From: an uncultured OCS116 cluster bacterium
GTDB taxonomy: Bacteria > Pseudomonadota > Alphaproteobacteria > Rhizobiales > TMED25
DNA: 58,958 nt
Reading direction: 5' to 3'
Assembly: GCA_902538185.1 (NCBI GenBank)
Contig: CACBED010000002.1
Location: forward strand, 1 to 58,958
Part shown: positions 28,463 through 38,515 of the stretch, in pieces
How the letters are laid out: each line of letters starts with the position of its first letter
How positions within the stretch are numbered: position 1 is the stretch's first letter
Notes under the pieces: generated by a model
What the model was told of the DNA's origin: nothing
The model's input: the letters and a program-made list of their open reading frames with translations, nothing else
The model's database searches: none
Translations under genes and position numbers: made by a program

Positions 28463-30214
28463 ATGAATGCATATAATATGAAAGAACTTAGTTCGTCCAG
28501 AAGGTTCTGGAATGAGTATATCAAGGTTTACAGACTCAAAATAATTATATCTATCCTACTAATTGCCGTAGTCGCAATAAGTTCGAGCTTTTATCCGTTA
28601 ACAATAAATTGGAGTTTTAAACTAATAGAAGAAGGTAATGGAAAATTCTTATTTATAGTAGTACTTATTGTTCCATTTATAGCACTTTTGAGGGGGTTGT
28701 CTAATTACTTACAAATATTATTAGTAAATAAGACTGCATTGAATATTGTTGGGGATCTTCAAAAAAAAATTTACGAAAAAATTATACAATCAAATATAGA
28801 AACTATTGAAGATAATGGTGCTGGTAATTTAATATCAAGACTGTCCAACGATACGACATTAATACTGGAAGCACTTGAAAGACTGATGAATAGTCTATTA
28901 AAAGATGGTTTAACCGGACTTGTTCTCTTAATTACAATGATATATCTTGATTGGAAGCTGGCAATTATAATTTGCCTCCTTTTGCCCATTATCGCATTAC
29001 CAATATATAAAATAGGTAAAAAAGTGAATAGTATTTCAAAGGGGGCGCAAATACAAATTGGAAAATTTACTAATTTATTAAATCAAAGCTTTCATAATAT
29101 TCATACAATAAAATCTTTTCAACTTGAAAATCGTGAGATTCAAAATACCAATCAAGAAATCGAGAGAAGAATATTCAATTTGTACAAATTAACTAAATAT
29201 CGAGCAATAATGAGCCCTATTATTGAAGTTTTAGCAGGTATTTTTATAGGTCTTCTCTTGACCTTTGCAGGTTATCAGATATTAGAGGGTAATAGCTCAT
29301 TAGGTCAACTGACAGCATTTATAACAGCTCTATTGATGATCTCAGATCCAATAAGAAGAATAAGTACATTAAATTCCGTTTATCAGGAAGGCCTTGCTGC
29401 CGTTGACAGAGTTTATGGATTATACAGTAATTGCAACATCATTGCGGATAAGCCCGACTCCGTCGTTTTTCCAATAGATTATGACCTGCTTAGGTTTGAG
29501 AATGTATCCTTCAAATATAAATCAGACCAACGGAGTGTATTAAATAATATAACTTTTACAATTAAAGAGGGTACTAGAAATTATATAATTGGAGAAAGTG
29601 GTGCTGGTAAATCAACAATATTTAAATTATTAATTAGACTCCACGAAGCCAAATCTGGTGATATCAAGTTTGGAAACACAGATATCGAAGATATTCAGAT
29701 TAAATCATTGAGATCGTGCGTATCCATTGTCTCACAAAACACCTTTATTTTTAATGATACGCTTAAAAATAATATAAATCTAAATCAGAATGCAAGTTCT
29801 GAAAATATTGATTTTCATAAATTAATGGACGATCTAAATATTAATAACTTTGCGGATAAATTACCAAATAAATATGACACAAAAATTGGTATTGATGGAA
29901 TATCTCTCTCAGGAGGTGAGTTGCAGAGGCTTGCCATTGCAAGGGCGATATATAAGAATGCACCATTGTTATTATTAGATGAGGCAACAAATTCATTAGA
30001 CTCGATAAATGAGATCGAAATAAACAAAACATTGGATAAATATTTCACAGATAAAACTGTTCTTATCATCGCACATAAGCTTGAGACTATAAAAGATGCG
30101 GATAATATAATTGTACTGAAAGATGGGAATATGGTTGGTGCAGGAAAATATGAAGATCTAGAAGAAAACAATGAGTATTTTCAAGATTTAATCAATTCAT
30201 CATTTCTAAAATAG
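28463..30214 (+). CDS. half-size ABC exporter (MsbA/lipid-A-exporter-like; permease + ATPase)
   Basis: Six-TM N-terminus, Walker A GESGAGKST, signature LSGGELQRLAIARAI, Walker B PLLLLDEATNSLDS. Confidence 0.88.
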   Translation: MNAYNMKELSSSRRFWNEYIKVYRLKIIISILLIAVVAISSSFYPLTINWSFKLIEEGNGKFLFIVVLIVPFIALLRGLSNYLQILLVNKTALNIVGDLQKKIYEKIIQSNIETIEDNGAGNLISRLSNDTTLILEALERLMNSLLKDGLTGLVLLITMIYLDWKLAIIICLLLPIIALPIYKIGKKVNSISKGAQIQIGKFTNLLNQSFHNIHTIKSFQLENREIQNTNQEIERRIFNLYKLTKYRAIMSPIIEVLAGIFIGLLLTFAGYQILEGNSSLGQLTAFITALLMISDPIRRISTLNSVYQEGLAAVDRVYGLYSNCNIIADKPDSVVFPIDYDLLRFENVSFKYKSDQRSVLNNITFTIKEGTRNYIIGESGAGKSTIFKLLIRLHEAKSGDIKFGNTDIEDIQIKSLRSCVSIVSQNTFIFNDTLKNNINLNQNASSENIDFHKLMDDLNINNFADKLPNKYDTKIGIDGISLSGGELQRLAIARAIYKNAPLLLLDEATNSLDSINEIEINKTLDKYFTDKTVLIIAHKLETIKDADNIIVLKDGNMVGAGKYEDLEENNEYFQDLINSSFLK

Positions 30215-30396
30215 AGTTAATTATTAGTTTTTTATTTTTTGCACACTGTCGAGGTATTAGCAATTAAGGCTATTCCTTTTTATCAACATTTATTGGGTAT
30301 AATAAAATAAATCACAAGTATAATATTATTGTCTTATAAGTTTTAGAATTATACTTTGTTTATTTATTTTTATACTTTTTATTTTATAATTAAAAA

Positions 30397-30996
30397 ATGC
30401 GAAATTTTACTTATAAATATATCATAATTATATCTTTTGCATTGATTATTACATTAAGCTCATGCAGCTCTTGGTTTAAAGTGGAAAATAACCCTCAAGT
30501 ATACGGAAAGTATGACCATGTACCACAGGGGGGAGGGCATTACAAAGTTGGCGAACCATATGAAATTAATGGGAAATGGTACTATCCGGAAGTCGATAAT
30601 GATTACGACCAAGTGGGGATAGCTTCGTGGTATGGAGATTATTTTCACGGCAGATTAACCGCAAATGGTGAGTATTACGATATGAATGCATTATCCGCTG
30701 CGCATAAAACTCTACCATTGCCATCTTATTTACGAGTTACAAATCTTGAAAATAACAAATCAATTATAGTCCGTTTAAATGATAGGGGACCATACATTGG
30801 TGACAGAATAATAGATTTATCAAAAAGAGCTGCTTCAGAATTAGAAATGTTAAACAAAGGCACTGCAAGAGTCAGGGTCCAATACATCGAGGTAGCTCCG
30901 CTCGACGGCAATCAAGGAAATTACTTTAACAACACTAAACCTGGTTTTCTTCGAAAAATCTGGAGAGCCACATCATCAGCATTAACGGATCTATAA
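30397..30996 (+). CDS. rlpA: RlpA-like septal ring lytic transglycosylase, lipoprotein
   Basis: Lipobox LSSC; GIASWYGDYFHGRLTANGEYYDMNALSAAHKTLPLPSYLRVTNLENNKSIIVRLNDRGPY. Confidence 0.88.
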   Translation: MRNFTYKYIIIISFALIITLSSCSSWFKVENNPQVYGKYDHVPQGGGHYKVGEPYEINGKWYYPEVDNDYDQVGIASWYGDYFHGRLTANGEYYDMNALSAAHKTLPLPSYLRVTNLENNKSIIVRLNDRGPYIGDRIIDLSKRAASELEMLNKGTARVRVQYIEVAPLDGNQGNYFNNTKPGFLRKIWRATSSALTDL

Positions 30997-31000
30997 TAAA

Positions 31001-31633
31001 ATGTCACAGAATAGCTTATTAATAACATTTGAAGGTGGCGAGGGAAGCGGTAAAACTACTCAGTCACAAATACTATATAATGCCTTAAAAGAAAAAGGGT
31101 TTGAGGTTATAAAAACTCGAGAGCCAGGTGGCACCAAATTTGCCGAAATAATACGTGAGATATTGGTTCAAGGAGAGTCAAATAAAATTAATAATATAAG
31201 CGAGTTATTGCTTTTTGCCGCCGCAAGGGCAGATCATGTTCAAAAACTGATAAAAGAATGCCTTAAAGATAATAAAATTGTCATTTGCGATAGATTTACC
31301 GATTCAACACTCGCATATCAAGGTTATGCGGGAAACTTAGATTTAGACCTAGTAAAGGAGGTAAATAGAATATCAATTGGTGAAATTTCTCCGGATCTTA
31401 CCTTTGTTTTCGATATAGATCCAACACTAGGAATTGAAAGGGCGCTAGGGGAGAATAACAAAGAGACAAGATTCGAAGAAAAAGATATTATGTATCATAA
31501 AAAGATAAGAGATGGGTATATGGACATAGCTAGAGATAATCCAGATAGATGTGTTGTTATAGATGGAACTAATGGTATAGAACAAATATCAAAAAATATT
31601 TTGGAATTGACCCTAGATAAAATAAATGAATGA
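31001..31633 (+). CDS. tmk: thymidylate kinase
   Basis: ITFEGGEGSGKTTQSQIL, TREPGGTKFAE, CDRFTDSTLAYQGY. Confidence 0.95.
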   Translation: MSQNSLLITFEGGEGSGKTTQSQILYNALKEKGFEVIKTREPGGTKFAEIIREILVQGESNKINNISELLLFAAARADHVQKLIKECLKDNKIVICDRFTDSTLAYQGYAGNLDLDLVKEVNRISIGEISPDLTFVFDIDPTLGIERALGENNKETRFEEKDIMYHKKIRDGYMDIARDNPDRCVVIDGTNGIEQISKNILELTLDKINE

Positions 31634-32627
31634 AATTAATAAGCCATGGCAGAATGAATTATTTATTGGGCACCAACCAATTATTAGTCAACTAGATCGG
31701 CTAAAAAATAATAACTCCCTCAATAACACACTTCTTTTTAGTGGTCCGATTGGTATAGGAAAATGTACTCTCGCGTTTAGATATACGAACTATATATTTT
31801 CTGATATTGACTCGTCTTTTATGGATTATAAGCAAATAAATAATTGTATTTCCAGCCAAATATCAAATCACTCGTATCCAAATCTGCATTACATATCTAA
31901 TGCTGATGAGAGTGGTAGCTCGCTTGAAATAAAAATTGAAGAAATTAGAAAGCTTAAAGAACACCTTACTGGAAAATTACTAAATGGTGGTTATCGCGTG
32001 ATAATTATAGATACGATCAATGATTTGAATAAATCAGCACAAAATGCACTATTAAAAATACTGGAAGAGCCACCGGTTAATACATTATTTATATTAATCA
32101 CACACAATATTAGCAAGGTACCAGATACAATCTTATCCAGATGTCTGAAATTTAATTTTAAAAACTTATCAATTGCTGATACCAAACAAGTTATTACTCA
32201 CCTTAGCCATGAGATGAACACAGAACAAATCATTGATATGTATGGAATGAATGCATCACCTGGAAAGATTGTTAATCTAATGAATAACAATTTTGAAGAA
32301 ATTATTCAGGATTTTAATGATTTAATAAATTCAAAAAATATAAACGAAAAAAACGTCTTAAAAATTATTAAGTATTATTCAAAAAAAGAGAATTTAGTTT
32401 CATTTAATATATTGTTTGAACTTTTTATGATTTGGTTGAAGAAAAATGCTATTAGTTTCTTAGCAAATTTAAATGAGGATTATAAACTATATGAATTACT
32501 TGGTTATTGGGATAACTATTCGGACAAGTATAATAATTTAAATATCTTTAACCTGAGCAGGGAAGAGCTTTTGCTAAATATTCATAGAGATGTATGGCGT
32601 TTATCAAATAGGAAAATAGATGGGTAA
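31626..32627 (+). CDS. holB: DNA polymerase III subunit delta'
   Basis: FSGPIGIGKCTLAFRY, VIIIDTINDLNKSAQNALLKILEEPPVNTLFILITHNISKVPDTILSRCLKF; tmk-holB-metG order. Confidence 0.9.
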   Translation: MNEINKPWQNELFIGHQPIISQLDRLKNNNSLNNTLLFSGPIGIGKCTLAFRYTNYIFSDIDSSFMDYKQINNCISSQISNHSYPNLHYISNADESGSSLEIKIEEIRKLKEHLTGKLLNGGYRVIIIDTINDLNKSAQNALLKILEEPPVNTLFILITHNISKVPDTILSRCLKFNFKNLSIADTKQVITHLSHEMNTEQIIDMYGMNASPGKIVNLMNNNFEEIIQDFNDLINSKNINEKNVLKIIKYYSKKENLVSFNILFELFMIWLKKNAISFLANLNEDYKLYELLGYWDNYSDKYNNLNIFNLSREELLLNIHRDVWRLSNRKIDG

Positions 32628-34164
32628 AGAAAAGAAAACTTTTTATTTAACAACTGCAATTTCATATCCAAATGGTGAGCCACACATTGGCCATGCTTAC
32701 GAAGCGATAATCACAGATACGATCGCAAGATACCACAGACTTTTTGAAAAAAATGTTAAGTTTCTTACGGGCACGGATGAGCACGGGATCAAAATGCTTC
32801 AAACGGCAAAAAAATTGAATTTAACAGCCAAGCAGCTTGCAGATAAAAACGCACCATTATTTATGAAAATGCTGAACGAAGTCAATTCTACGCATGATGA
32901 TTTCATAAGGACGACTGAAGACAGGCACAAAATTGCATGCATAGAAATTTGGAATAGGATGTCTCAGAATGATGATATATATAAGGGTAAATATGCGGGC
33001 TGGTATTCTATTCGAGATGAGGCTTACTATGAAGAAAAAGAGTTAACTAAAAAAAATGGCCAATTCTATTCTCCGCAGGGAACCGAAGTTACGTGGGTAG
33101 AAGAGGAGAGTTATTTCTTTAGATTATCTAAATATCAGGATAGACTTCTAGAGCATTATAAAAATAATCCGAAATTCATTTTACCAGAAAGCAGAAAAAA
33201 TGAAGTTATTAAATTTGTGCAATCTGGCCTAAAGGATTTATCTATATCACGGACAACTTTTGATTGGGGTATCAATGTGCCAAATGATGATAGTCATGTA
33301 ATGTATGTATGGGTCGACGCTTTAACGAATTATTTAACTGGTGTTAATTTTCCAAGCGAGAAATATAAAAACTATTGGCCAGCAAATTATCATATAATTG
33401 GAAAAGATATATTAAGGTTTCATGCTGTTTATTGGCCAGCGTTTCTATTATCTGCAAATATCGAACTGCCTCTAACAGTATTTGCCCACGGTTTTCTATT
33501 CAATAGAGGTGTCAAAATGTCAAAGTCTTTGGGAAATGTTGTCAGCCCAGGAGAGTTGATAGAGAAATATGGCATTGATCAATTGAGATACTTCTTTTTA
33601 CGGGAGGTATCGATGGGAAATGATGGAAATTATGATGATGAAAGTATATCGAGAAGGGTAAATGCAGACCTAGCAAATGATTTAGGGAACCTAATACAGA
33701 GGTCATGCTCAATGGTACAAAAGAATTGTAATGGAATTATTCCATCAATTTCTTCTAAGTTTAATGATGATGATCTTAATATAAACTCAAATGTGGTCAG
33801 TCTTGTTAACAGAGTAGAAATTTTAGTGGAAACACTTGAGTTTAATAAAATATTATCAGAAATATGGGAACAAATTTCAAATTTAAATAAATATTTTTCA
33901 GATCAAAGGCCATGGGAGTTACGAAAAAATAATAATGAAAGAATGCAGACCGTGCTATTCATCACTCTTAATAATATAAGAAAAATTGCAATAATGCTGC
34001 TTCCAGTCATGCCAATATCATCAGAAAAAATTTTAAACTTATTAAATATCAATGATACAGATCGTACCTTCAAGTCTATTACAGATGAACATATAGATAT
34101 AAGCGGCAATAGACTAGGGGAGGTTACGCCAATATTCCCAAAAGTTGAAATTAGCGATGAATAA
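32620..34164 (+). CDS. metG: methionyl-tRNA synthetase
   Basis: YPNGEPHIGHAYE (HIGH), KFLTGTDEHGIK, VKMSKSLGNVV (KMSKS). Confidence 0.96.
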   Translation: MGKEKKTFYLTTAISYPNGEPHIGHAYEAIITDTIARYHRLFEKNVKFLTGTDEHGIKMLQTAKKLNLTAKQLADKNAPLFMKMLNEVNSTHDDFIRTTEDRHKIACIEIWNRMSQNDDIYKGKYAGWYSIRDEAYYEEKELTKKNGQFYSPQGTEVTWVEEESYFFRLSKYQDRLLEHYKNNPKFILPESRKNEVIKFVQSGLKDLSISRTTFDWGINVPNDDSHVMYVWVDALTNYLTGVNFPSEKYKNYWPANYHIIGKDILRFHAVYWPAFLLSANIELPLTVFAHGFLFNRGVKMSKSLGNVVSPGELIEKYGIDQLRYFFLREVSMGNDGNYDDESISRRVNADLANDLGNLIQRSCSMVQKNCNGIIPSISSKFNDDDLNINSNVVSLVNRVEILVETLEFNKILSEIWEQISNLNKYFSDQRPWELRKNNNERMQTVLFITLNNIRKIAIMLLPVMPISSEKILNLLNINDTDRTFKSITDEHIDISGNRLGEVTPIFPKVEISDE

Positions 34165-34957
34165 AAAATATGATTTTCTAATTGATACACACTGTCATCT
34201 TGATTTTGATGACTATGTTTCAGATATTGATGCTGTAGTCAAAAACGCATTTAATGCTAATGTGAGATATCTAATAACCATATCTACCAAATTTAAGCTT
34301 TTTCATAAGATTGAAAACTTGGTATCCCGTTTTGATAATATTTATTGTAGCGTGGGAACGCACCCTTTATACATAGATGATGAGTACGCAAGCTATACAT
34401 CATCTGATCTTTTAGACGTATGCAATAATAGTAAAGTTGTTGCAATTGGTGAATGTGGTTTAGATTACTCCAAGCTAAAATACGATAATAAAAAAGAGCA
34501 AGAGTCAATGTTTCGATTGCAAATTGAATGCTCGAATGTTAGTGGGTTGCCATTTATAATTCATAATAGAAATTCAGATGAGGATATGGAGCGGATATTG
34601 CTAGATGAAGCAAAAAAAAATAAATTAAGAGGTGTTCTTCATTGCTTTAGTTCATCCGAAAGACTTGCAATGGTTGCAATAGATTTAGGCCTAAGCATAT
34701 CATTCACCGGAATCATTACATTTAAAAATGCTAATTCAGTAAGAGATATTCTTCGAAAAATTCCAAATGATAGGATATTCGTTGAAACAGACTCACCTTT
34801 TTTAGCCCCAATGCCTCATCGTGGAAAAAGAAATGAACCATCATATATAACAAAAATAGTTGATAAAATATCTGAGGTTAAGCAACTACCAATAGCTGAA
34901 GTTATTGACCTAACAACTAAGAATAGTCTGAAATTTTTTGATAAGATTAAAGTATGA
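34157..34957 (+). CDS. TatD family hydrolase
   Basis: DFLIDTHCHLDFDDY, VAIGECGLDY, FIIHNRNSDEDME, RGVLHCFSSS, FVETDSPFLAP. Start at Met 34157. Confidence 0.93.
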   Translation: MNKKYDFLIDTHCHLDFDDYVSDIDAVVKNAFNANVRYLITISTKFKLFHKIENLVSRFDNIYCSVGTHPLYIDDEYASYTSSDLLDVCNNSKVVAIGECGLDYSKLKYDNKKEQESMFRLQIECSNVSGLPFIIHNRNSDEDMERILLDEAKKNKLRGVLHCFSSSERLAMVAIDLGLSISFTGIITFKNANSVRDILRKIPNDRIFVETDSPFLAPMPHRGKRNEPSYITKIVDKISEVKQLPIAEVIDLTTKNSLKFFDKIKV

Positions 34958-35751
34958 CAAAAAATAATACAAAGATTACAATACTCGGCTGTGGCTCATC
35001 GACAGGTGTACCACGCGTTGGTAACGAATGGGGGGCATGCAATCCAAAAATTATTGAGAATAATCGTAGCAGATGCTCAATTTTAATAGAAAAAATTAAT
35101 GAAAATGACATTACTTCTGTAATTGTGGATACTGGTCCAGACTTCAGGAGTCAAGTGAACAGAGAGAACATAAAGAAAATTGACGCTGTTTTTTACACAC
35201 ATGAACATGCTGATCACACTCATGGCATTGATGATCTCAGAATGTATGCACTCAGGGATAAAAAAAGAGTTGATGTTTTTGCTTCTGCCGCAACATCGGA
35301 AAATCTTAAGCAAAAATTCGGTTATTGTTTTGATACAAAGATTGGAAGCGGTTACCCACCAATCTTAAACCTTAATTTGATTGAGCATGGGAAAATATAC
35401 AACATCGAGGGTGAGGGTGGCAATATAGGTATTATGCCAATAAATCAAGTACATGGAAATATTAATTCTTTTGGATACAAAATTGAAAATATAGTGTATT
35501 CATCTGATATTAGTGAATTACCAAATGAGTCTATACAGTATATAAAAAATTGCGAAATATGGATAGTAGACGCATTGCGTTGGAATCCTCACCCAACTCA
35601 TTTCCATGTAGACAAAGTATTACAATTAGTTACAGATTTAAATGTAGAACGTGCAATACTTACAAATATGCACATAGACTTGGATTACAAACAACTATGT
35701 GATTATTTACCAGAAAACATTATACCAGCATATGATGGTATGCAGATTTAA
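34954..35751 (+). CDS. MBL-fold metallo-hydrolase (PhnP-like)
   Basis: LGCGSSTGVPRVGNEWGACNP; VIVDTGPDFRSQ; FYTHEHADHTHGIDDLR. Confidence 0.9.
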   Translation: MTKNNTKITILGCGSSTGVPRVGNEWGACNPKIIENNRSRCSILIEKINENDITSVIVDTGPDFRSQVNRENIKKIDAVFYTHEHADHTHGIDDLRMYALRDKKRVDVFASAATSENLKQKFGYCFDTKIGSGYPPILNLNLIEHGKIYNIEGEGGNIGIMPINQVHGNINSFGYKIENIVYSSDISELPNESIQYIKNCEIWIVDALRWNPHPTHFHVDKVLQLVTDLNVERAILTNMHIDLDYKQLCDYLPENIIPAYDGMQI

Positions 35752-35793
35752 TTAATTCACTTAACATATTGATATTATTGTATTATATATTGC

Positions 35794-35818
35794 ATTCCAT
35801 AATATATATTATGCGAAT
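35794..35818. terminator. Palindrome in the convergent gap between the MBL-fold gene and hflX; possible bidirectional terminator
   Basis: CATAATATATATTATG (35798-35813) is a perfect 16-nt palindrome, extendable by ATTC/GAAT with a bulge; all-AT core, so weak. Confidence 0.35.
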
Positions 35819-35824
35819 ATGTTG

Positions 35825-37105
35825 TTACATCGCTATTAACATGGATTGAAAGCGGGCATGATTTTTTTTTGATATTTTTAATTTAATATTTATATGATCT
35901 GAATTGTATTTTTTTTCTAATACAACTGCATTATCATACAACCACGACTCCATCGCCGATTTATCATATTCCAATTTAATTCTAAGAATTTCATAATTAT
36001 TATTTATTTTTTTCTCAATCGCTTCATATAAATCACCTATGCCCTGCCCCGTTGATGCAGACATCATTACTTGATTATTTGCCATATTTCTTTTAATTAA
36101 CTCAGAGTAGCCTTCGTCAATTAGATCTATTTTATTCAATATTTCAAGATAATTGTTATCATTTATCTCTCTGCCAATCTCTTCGATAGTGTTAATTACA
36201 TCTACGTTTTGTGCTTCTGTATATCTTGACGAGATATCTCGCACATTTATCAGTAAATCTGCATAATTTATTTCTTCTAAGGTTGATCTAAAGGACATTA
36301 TTAGTTCTGTTGGGAGCTCTGAGATGAAACCTACAGTATCTGTTATAATTATATTTTTAAGATTACCCTTATTAAGTTTTTTCATCTTCGTATCAAGAGT
36401 GGCAAATAACATATTCTTTGATAATACATTCTCATTTGTTAATTTATTAAACAACGTAGATTTTCCTGCATTTGTATAACCCACAAGAGCAATTATAAAA
36501 TAGGGCTTTTTATTTCGTTGGTTACGATGTAAGTTTCGCGTATTTTTAAAATCTTGTAATTTCTTCTTAATTTTTATAATTTGATTATTGATAAGCCTGC
36601 GATCTATTTCAAGCTGGGACTCCCCTGGCCCACCAATAAAACTGAGTGATCCTCTCTGCCTCTCCAAATGCGTCCATGACTTTACAAGCCTTGTTTTCTG
36701 ATATTCAAGCTGAGCTAACTCAACCTGTAAGGCACCTTCTCTTGTTGTTGCTCTCTTTTCAAAGATATCTAATATTAACCGTGTTCTATCAATAACCTTC
36801 ACAAGCAACCTCTTTTCTAAATTCCTTTGCTGTATGGGTGATAGTTTTCCATCAATTATCAGAAAATCTACATTCAGTTCTTTAATTTTATTATTTATTA
36901 GCTCAACTTGGCCATTATTAAATAATGTGGAGTTATTTGGTCTATCAATTTTATAGATTTTCTTGAATTCAACTTTTATTCCAAGTGAATGCGCAAGTAA
37001 AACGGCTTCATTTGTGCAATCAAAAGAGTCAATTGTACTGTTTTTCTTAAACCTACCACTCAACTCTGGATGGCAAACTATTGATTTAAGTGTTTTTTTT
37101 ATCAA
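35825..37105 (-). CDS. hflX: GTPase HflX
   Basis: RGSLSFIGGPGESQLEIDRRLI; FIIALVGYTNAGKSTLFNKLT; ATLDTKMKKL; DTVGFISELP. Confidence 0.94.
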   Translation of the reverse strand: MIKKTLKSIVCHPELSGRFKKNSTIDSFDCTNEAVLLAHSLGIKVEFKKIYKIDRPNNSTLFNNGQVELINNKIKELNVDFLIIDGKLSPIQQRNLEKRLLVKVIDRTRLILDIFEKRATTREGALQVELAQLEYQKTRLVKSWTHLERQRGSLSFIGGPGESQLEIDRRLINNQIIKIKKKLQDFKNTRNLHRNQRNKKPYFIIALVGYTNAGKSTLFNKLTNENVLSKNMLFATLDTKMKKLNKGNLKNIIITDTVGFISELPTELIMSFRSTLEEINYADLLINVRDISSRYTEAQNVDVINTIEEIGREINDNNYLEILNKIDLIDEGYSELIKRNMANNQVMMSASTGQGIGDLYEAIEKKINNNYEILRIKLEYDKSAMESWLYDNAVVLEKKYNSDHINIKLKISKKNHARFQSMLIAM

Positions 37106-37125
37106 TTTCTAAAATTATATTATTA

Positions 37126-38505
37126 TTAATAATAATCTTGACTTGTTCTAAAAAGCTGTTCGACAGCATGTATGCTTTCGGATAGAGAAAACAAAACGAT
37201 ACGATCATTCACTTCAAGTATAGTTTCGCCATCAGGTCTAATTACATCATCTTTTCTTAATATAGCACCAAATCTAAGATCATCTGGAATATCGGCTTCT
37301 TTTATTTGCTTCCCAATTAACGGCGAAGCGTCAACAATTTCAGCCTCTAGGACCTCAACTTTCCCATTATAAAGTGAGTGTGCATCTCGAATTCTACCTT
37401 TTCTCAAGTATCTCAGGATACTGGATATTGTAGTTGCACGAGGATTAATTAATGCGTCAATATTTAGCCTGGACTGAAGATCATTATAATTGTTATCCTG
37501 AAGCAGCGAAAGAGCCTGTTTTGCTCCCATTTCCTTTGCTATAACAGATGATATTAGATTTATATTATCATTATTAGTTATTGCAACAAATGCATCAGTT
37601 TTAATTATGCCAGCTTGTTCAAGTAAATTTTTATCTATCGAATTGCCGTTTAACACAATTGATTTTTTTAACTCCTTTGCAGCCTTTTCTGCTACCTCCT
37701 GATTTAATTCAATAAGCTTGATATTTATATTTGAAACATTAGACTCAAGCGCTTTCGCAAGGTATGTCCCTACATTACCAGCGCCAGCTATAATTATATT
37801 ATGCGCTTCAGGCTCAGTGTGGCCTAAAGCAGATAATATTTTACTAATATGATCGGAGTTACAAACTAGATATATTTTATCATTTTGTTTTAAGCTATGT
37901 TTCTGTGTTGGGATAATTATTTCATCATCGCGATTAATTCCGACTATAGTACATATCAAATCGGGATAATTTTCTGTTAATTCACGGAGGGGCGTATCCA
38001 CTACCTTACAATTCTCATCTATGTTAACGCCCAAAAAAGAAATCCTTTTTTCGCCAAATTCTATAATTTCAAAGGCACCTGGCAAGGTTATATTCTTTAA
38101 AATTGAGTCCGCGATCTCTTTTTCAGGTGAAATAATTACATCAATTGGAATATTTTCACGTGTGAAAAGATTTTCATAGTTTGGATTTAGGAAGTTATTT
38201 GAACGTATGCGAGCAATTTTAGTTGGGATGTTAAAAATCAAGTGTGAAATTGTGCAGATTACCATGTTTATCTCATCATACTGAGTTACTGCAATAATAA
38301 CATCTGCATCACTGGCCCCAGCCTCATCCAGTATCTCGGGGTATGACCCATTACCTACAATTGTTCTCACATCGAGAGTTTTGTTCATGTTATCAATTAA
38401 TTTCTGAGAATTATCAATCACCGTAACATCGTTTTTTTGTACTGAAAGTTGTTCGGCAATGCCATAGCCAACCTGCCCTGCTCCGCATATAATAATTTTC
38501 ATCAT
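37126..38505 (-). CDS. trkA: Trk system potassium uptake regulatory protein TrkA
   Basis: MKIIICGAGQVGYGIAEQLSVQKNDVTVIDNS and second NAD-binding half NIIIAGAGNVGTYLAKALES. Confidence 0.93.
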   Translation of the reverse strand: MMKIIICGAGQVGYGIAEQLSVQKNDVTVIDNSQKLIDNMNKTLDVRTIVGNGSYPEILDEAGASDADVIIAVTQYDEINMVICTISHLIFNIPTKIARIRSNNFLNPNYENLFTRENIPIDVIISPEKEIADSILKNITLPGAFEIIEFGEKRISFLGVNIDENCKVVDTPLRELTENYPDLICTIVGINRDDEIIIPTQKHSLKQNDKIYLVCNSDHISKILSALGHTEPEAHNIIIAGAGNVGTYLAKALESNVSNINIKLIELNQEVAEKAAKELKKSIVLNGNSIDKNLLEQAGIIKTDAFVAITNNDNINLISSVIAKEMGAKQALSLLQDNNYNDLQSRLNIDALINPRATTISSILRYLRKGRIRDAHSLYNGKVEVLEAEIVDASPLIGKQIKEADIPDDLRFGAILRKDDVIRPDGETILEVNDRIVLFSLSESIHAVEQLFRTSQDYY

Positions 38506-38515
38506 TTATACCTAT

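Noticed and set aside
28463-30214. Bacteriocin or toxin export system based on the half-size ABC exporter
   Set aside because: No peptidase C39 domain, precursor peptide, HlyD partner or immunity gene nearby; the MsbA-like assignment is sufficient.
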